Source: Litorivicinus sp965656605
GTDB taxonomy: Bacteria; Pseudomonadota; Gammaproteobacteria; Pseudomonadales; Litorivicinaceae
Direction: 5' to 3'
DNA length: 64,000 nucleotides
Assembly (NCBI GenBank): GCA_965656605.1
Contig: CBFHLC010000006.1
Coordinates: forward strand, 5,699 to 69,698
Shown in pieces: positions 60,674 to 64,000 of the stretch. The stretch's first letter is position 1; every line of letters starts with the position of its first letter. The translations under genes were made by a program, and so were the position numbers. Below the pieces are notes generated by a model, which saw only the letters and a list, made by a program, of their open reading frames with translations, ran no database searches and was not told where the DNA came from.

Positions 60674-60741
60674 ACTTGGTTCTCGACTCGTGCTCGCCTA
60701 CTCTATCGCCCACGCGCGATAGCAACGGATACCACAGCATC

Positions 60742-62925
60742 ATGGGGACATTGACCCGACTATTCACCCTCGCAGCCCTATTGTTTGGCGCAATGCCGGC
60801 CTTGGCTGACGAAAAAATCGCCTTAGTGTTAAGCGGTGGCGGTGCTCGTGGGGGTGCTCATATCGGTGTGTTGCGGGCGTTGGAAGCGGAAAATATCAAG
60901 CCGGATCTAATCGTTGGGGTCAGTTTTGGCGCGCTGGTGGGTAGTCTGTATGCCGCCGGTATGGATGTTGACTCGATCGAGTCCAAATTAGCCAGTCTGA
61001 ACTTGGCCAAAAATCTGCAGGACCGTCCATCCCGCGATCAAATGAACGCACGCCAAAAACGTAACTTCGCCGGAAATTTATTGAATTTCGATATCGGGGT
61101 TGGACGTGATGGCGTCAAATTGCCCTTGGGATTGCTGCAAGGCCAAGAGTTGTCGGTGCAGCTGGCATCAGCCTTTCTGCCCGTCGCTAATGAGTACCGC
61201 TTTTCGCAATTGCCCATCCCTTTTGTTGCGGTGGCGACCGATCTGATCAGTGGCGAGGCAGTCCGCCTGGATCGCGGAAATCTGGCGACTGCAGTTCAAG
61301 CATCGTTAGCGGTTCCGGTGGTGTTCGCGCCGGTTGAAATCGACGGCCGATTACTGGTCGACGGCGGTGTGGCCAATAACCTGCCGGTGGATGTTGCACG
61401 GGATCTGGGGGCGACTCGTGTGATTGCAGTCGATGCCTCGATGCCGCGCTATCAAAGCCAAGATCTGGACAGCTTTGTGTCGGTGGTTGATCAAATCACT
61501 ACGCTGCTGACTCGAGCCAACGCTGATCGGCAACTGGCCCGGCTGGGGCCGCGTGATGTCTTAATCTCGCCCGAGTTGGGCGACATTGGCAGCCTAGAGT
61601 TGGATCGAATTGGCGAGGCCGCTGAGGCGGGTCAAACCGCGGCAGTCTTGCAGCTGCCGGCCAGTATTCCTCAGCTCAATGGCGATGACTTTTCACAGTG
61701 GCAGGCAATGCGCATGGTGCGATACGCCCAGCCCCAACAAGTCGACAGCCTAACCGTGTTCAACGGCTCGCGCATGAATGGTCGGGTGATCGTCAATCAG
61801 CTCGCCAGCCAGCCCGGGCAAGTCCTCGAAGCGGAACAGCTGTCGGCGGATCTGCGCCGCATATATGCCATCGGCATTTTTGACCGAGTCGAGGCGGCGG
61901 TGGTCGAGGACGGTAACGGCGCGCGCAGTTTAGACATTCGGACCAGCGAGAAAAATTGGGGGCCGGACTATCTGAACTTCGGTGCCGGTATCGAGGACAA
62001 TTTCCGCGGTGACTCAGCCTATTCATTTCGCCTGAGCTACACCGCAACGGGCCAAAACCCGACCGGCGGCGAATTAAAGACCACGCTCGAGCTGGGTGAG
62101 GCTCCCTCACTGACCACCCAGTTCTATCAGCCGATTGGCTATGGCAGCCCATGGTTCGCCGAGCTTGAGCTTAAGGCCCAGCGGCGTAAGTTAAAGATCT
62201 TTGAGGACTCCAAACCCATTGCCGAGTATCTGGTCGAGAACAGCGGCATTGGATTTGATATCGGCCGTAAGATGGCCAACTGGGGCGAGATTCGTGTGGG
62301 CCTTAACCGAGGCCGGCCCCGCTCAAGCCTCGAGCTGGGCCAACCCGTTCTCGACTCAGCCGGTGATGAGGCCAGCGTCGAGGCCCGCCTGAGCGTGGAC
62401 ACGCTCGACTCTTTGGGCTTTCCCTCGACTGGCGCGCACATTGAGCTGACACATATTAGCTCGCAGGCCAAACTGGGCGCCGACACCAATTATGAAACCG
62501 GATCTTTGTTGGCGCTGGCGCCCTACACGGGGCGGTTTGGCACACTGATGGCCCGGGCCGAGCTAGGCCGCGTACTAAATGACGGTGCACCGCCCGAGCG
62601 CGCGTTTACCTTGGGTGGGTTTGGTCGGCTATCAGGGTATTCGCCGGGTGAGCTGGCCGGCAGTGAGCTAACTTTGATTTCGCTGCTGGGTTATCAGCCC
62701 ATGGCCTCGGGTTTTGGTTTGGGTCAAATGTATCGGGGCTTCTCGCTGGAAGCGGGTAACGTCTTTATTGAGGGTGGCGATACGCGCTACTCTGACTTGC
62801 TGGCTGGCGGGTCATTCTTTGTCGGTTTGGACAGCCAGCTCGGGCCCCTCTATCTGTCATTCGGGGCCAGCGAAGGCGGTCGCCGCAGTGTGTCATTAAC
62901 GTTGGGCAAGGCCCTGGGTGAATAA
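60742..62925 (+). CDS. Patatin-like type Vd autotransporter (PlpD-like)
   Basis: A 727-aa protein with a Sec signal (MGTLTRLFTLAALLFGAMPALA), then a patatin phospholipase domain: SGGGARGGAHIG oxyanion loop, nucleophile S61 in GVSFG, and the catalytic Asp D207 in DGG. A POTRA-like segment (about 320-395) follows, then an Omp85/BamA-type beta barrel (about 400-727). This matches P. aeruginosa PlpD, a secreted phospholipase A1 and founder of type Vd secretion, in length and catalytic positions. Whether the lipase domain is cleaved and released is unknown. The frame is open upstream, but the ATG at 60742 gives the signal peptide. Confidence 0.93.
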   Translation: MGTLTRLFTLAALLFGAMPALADEKIALVLSGGGARGGAHIGVLRALEAENIKPDLIVGVSFGALVGSLYAAGMDVDSIESKLASLNLAKNLQDRPSRDQMNARQKRNFAGNLLNFDIGVGRDGVKLPLGLLQGQELSVQLASAFLPVANEYRFSQLPIPFVAVATDLISGEAVRLDRGNLATAVQASLAVPVVFAPVEIDGRLLVDGGVANNLPVDVARDLGATRVIAVDASMPRYQSQDLDSFVSVVDQITTLLTRANADRQLARLGPRDVLISPELGDIGSLELDRIGEAAEAGQTAAVLQLPASIPQLNGDDFSQWQAMRMVRYAQPQQVDSLTVFNGSRMNGRVIVNQLASQPGQVLEAEQLSADLRRIYAIGIFDRVEAAVVEDGNGARSLDIRTSEKNWGPDYLNFGAGIEDNFRGDSAYSFRLSYTATGQNPTGGELKTTLELGEAPSLTTQFYQPIGYGSPWFAELELKAQRRKLKIFEDSKPIAEYLVENSGIGFDIGRKMANWGEIRVGLNRGRPRSSLELGQPVLDSAGDEASVEARLSVDTLDSLGFPSTGAHIELTHISSQAKLGADTNYETGSLLALAPYTGRFGTLMARAELGRVLNDGAPPERAFTLGGFGRLSGYSPGELAGSELTLISLLGYQPMASGFGLGQMYRGFSLEAGNVFIEGGDTRYSDLLAGGSFFVGLDSQLGPLYLSFGASEGGRRSVSLTLGKALGE

Positions 62926-63360
62926 ATGCGTTTTGTAGAGAACTTTGAAGTGCGGGTCTCGCCAAGTCAGGCGCTGGATTACATCGCAGACTTTGCCAAT
63001 CTCGCTCAGTGGGACTCATCGGTCACTGCTGTACGATTTTCCGAAGACCAAGTCTTTGGCGTGGGTGCGAAATACGACGTGGATCTGATGTTCGCCGGAC
63101 GCCTCCAAAACATGCAGTACCACGTGCGGCAGTATGTGGCGGGTGAGTATGCCGAGCTAGTCGGCACCAATGCGGGTTCAACTGCGATCGATCGTATTAC
63201 GGTCAAAGAGCACCCGCAGGGCGCCCGGGTAACCTACGAAGCAGACATCAAAATTCACGGCGCTTTTCGCTTTATCGATCCTGTGTTAGCGCTGATCTTT
63301 GCGCCGACAGTCAAAAAAGCGGTACGCGCGATGCGCGACAACCTCAACGCTAAGGGTTAG
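62926..63360 (+). CDS. SRPBCC (START-like) family protein
   Basis: A 144-aa small helix-grip protein. FVENFEVRVSPSQALDYIADFANLAQWDSSV is the typical polyketide-cyclase/START-like beginning and VKKAVRAMRDNLNAKG the C-terminal helix. Such proteins bind hydrophobic ligands; the ligand here is unknown. Its ATG follows the patatin stop with no gap (TAAATG), so it is likely co-translated with that lipid-acting enzyme. The 3' end overlaps the convergent SDR gene by 11 nt. Confidence 0.88.
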   Translation: MRFVENFEVRVSPSQALDYIADFANLAQWDSSVTAVRFSEDQVFGVGAKYDVDLMFAGRLQNMQYHVRQYVAGEYAELVGTNAGSTAIDRITVKEHPQGARVTYEADIKIHGAFRFIDPVLALIFAPTVKKAVRAMRDNLNAKG

Positions 63361-64000
63361 TGGCTCGGCCAACCATCGCAAGAAACCAGCGTCCGGGCAG
63401 CAGGCGTCTGGCCCACAATAGCGGAGCTGCCAATGATCCCGCGTGGTGGCGAAGTCCTGTTTTTTTCGTGCAGGCATCGAATATCAACTGCCCCAACACT
63501 GCCGGTGGTGTGCCGGTATTTCCCGTCTCCAGGCGGCCAGCCAAGGTGTCCAAACCTGATTTGTAGAACGCCACATCCTCGTAGCGTTTCTCCATGCGAT
63601 GAGTCGCAAACTCGGTTTGAGTAAAACCCGGTTCAATAATTCTGACGGCCAAATCACTGTGCCGTAATTCGTGATGCAAAGCCTCGAACGCGGCTTCCAG
63701 CGCATGCTTGGTGGCGTTGTAGTGGCCAAAGAATGGGAATGCCATGCGCCCACCAATGCTGGTAATGGCTGCCTGTAACCCAGTGCCGCGCTCGCGCATC
63801 GCGGGCATCATTCTGCGAGCCAGATCCAGGGTGCCAAAGTAGTTGGCTTGGAATTGATCGCGCATGGCCTGCATGTCTGCCGTCTCAATGGGCGCAATCA
63901 AACCGTAGCCGGCGTTATGAACCACCACGTCGGGCACGCCGCCGGCCAACACCTGCTCTGCGCAGCGCTCAATGCTGTCAGGATCGTTTAAATCCAGCGG
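63350..64000 (-). CDS. Short-chain dehydrogenase/reductase (3' part; 5' end outside window)
   Basis: The reverse strand is open to the window edge, with PLDLNDPDSIERC as the first visible residues, so the start and the glycine-rich NAD(P) loop lie outside. The visible 216 residues contain HNAGYG (the NAG motif), TSIGGRMAFPFFGHYNATKHALEA with the catalytic Ser and the YxxxK pair, and EPGFTQTEFATH. This is the classical SDR core, closest in style to fatty-acid or retinol-type oxidoreductases; the substrate is not predictable. Confidence 0.9.
   Translation of the reverse strand, partial: PLDLNDPDSIERCAEQVLAGGVPDVVVHNAGYGLIAPIETADMQAMRDQFQANYFGTLDLARRMMPAMRERGTGLQAAITSIGGRMAFPFFGHYNATKHALEAAFEALHHELRHSDLAVRIIEPGFTQTEFATHRMEKRYEDVAFYKSGLDTLAGRLETGNTGTPPAVLGQLIFDACTKKTGLRHHAGSLAAPLLWARRLLPGRWFLAMVGRATNP

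Noticed and set aside
60601..60741. Upstream extension of the patatin frame
   Set aside because: It would overlap the divergent exonuclease gene and bury the clear signal peptide that starts at 60742.
1..64000. tRNA genes, rRNA operons, CRISPR arrays, insertion sequences, prophage or integron features
   Set aside because: None seen on either strand: no repeat-spacer pattern, transposase or integrase motif, or tRNA cloverleaf was recognised by reading.

Overview
The window is a gene-dense, moderately GC-rich chromosomal segment of a Gram-negative gammaproteobacterium. Its LPS and outer-membrane genes (lpxC, Mla, LpoA, DolP), meso-DAP-type peptidoglycan genes, bc1 complex and type IV pili all fit this. 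Several gene orders match those known in Pseudomonas and related marine lineages: murA-hisGDC-algW, rsmI-rnpB-mraZ, lpxC-dciA-secA-argJ-mutT, and pilA divergent from pilBCD-coaE-yacG. The species cannot be fixed from sequence alone. No insertion sequence, prophage, tRNA, rRNA operon or CRISPR array was seen. Genes often overlap by 1-20 nt, including tail-to-tail convergent pairs, which suggests a streamlined genome.

Layout. 1-2900: a partial Ca/Na antiporter divergent from an Mla phospholipid-transport operon (mlaF-E-D-B, with no mlaC), then ibaG. 2900-8270: murA, hisG-D-C and a convergent DegS/AlgW protease. 8300-12240: a Nif3-family gene, zapG, an alpha/beta hydrolase, zapE and the rplM-rpsI operon with promoter and terminator. 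12270-15040: petABC (cytochrome bc1) with its own promoter and terminator. 15050-20140: sspA-sspB, then leftward lpoA-yraN-diaA-dolP, divergent from rsmI. 20150-20485: a compact RNase P RNA.

20670-36913 is a complete dcw division and cell-wall cluster: mraZ-rsmH-ftsL-ftsI-murE-murF-mraY-murD-ftsW-murG-murC-ddl-ftsQ-ftsA-ftsZ. It is preceded by a promoter and three regularly spaced candidate MraZ boxes. lpxC, dciA (leftward), secA, argJ and mutT follow. 42600-48560 is the type IV pilus locus: pilB-pilC-pilD-coaE-yacG leftward and two tandem pilA genes rightward, flanked by a REC-GGDEF diguanylate cyclase.

49594-64000 is the most accessory part. It holds an ElyC-like DUF218 protein, an unrecognised secreted protein, and a tightly overlapped leftward run (nadC, a two-TM peptide, a class I glutamine amidotransferase, an asparaginase II) preceded by two small uncharacterised genes. 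It continues with the four-gene ligase-associated DNA-repair cluster (exonuclease, ATP-dependent ligase, Lhr-core helicase, PdeM), a PlpD-like type Vd patatin autotransporter with an adjoining SRPBCC gene, and a partial SDR. Most of the window is conserved housekeeping. The best leads for a second look are the Mla operon without mlaC and with a minimal MlaB, the secreted protein at 50449-51696, the nadC/amidase operon, the duplicated pilin, and the reduced RNase P RNA.
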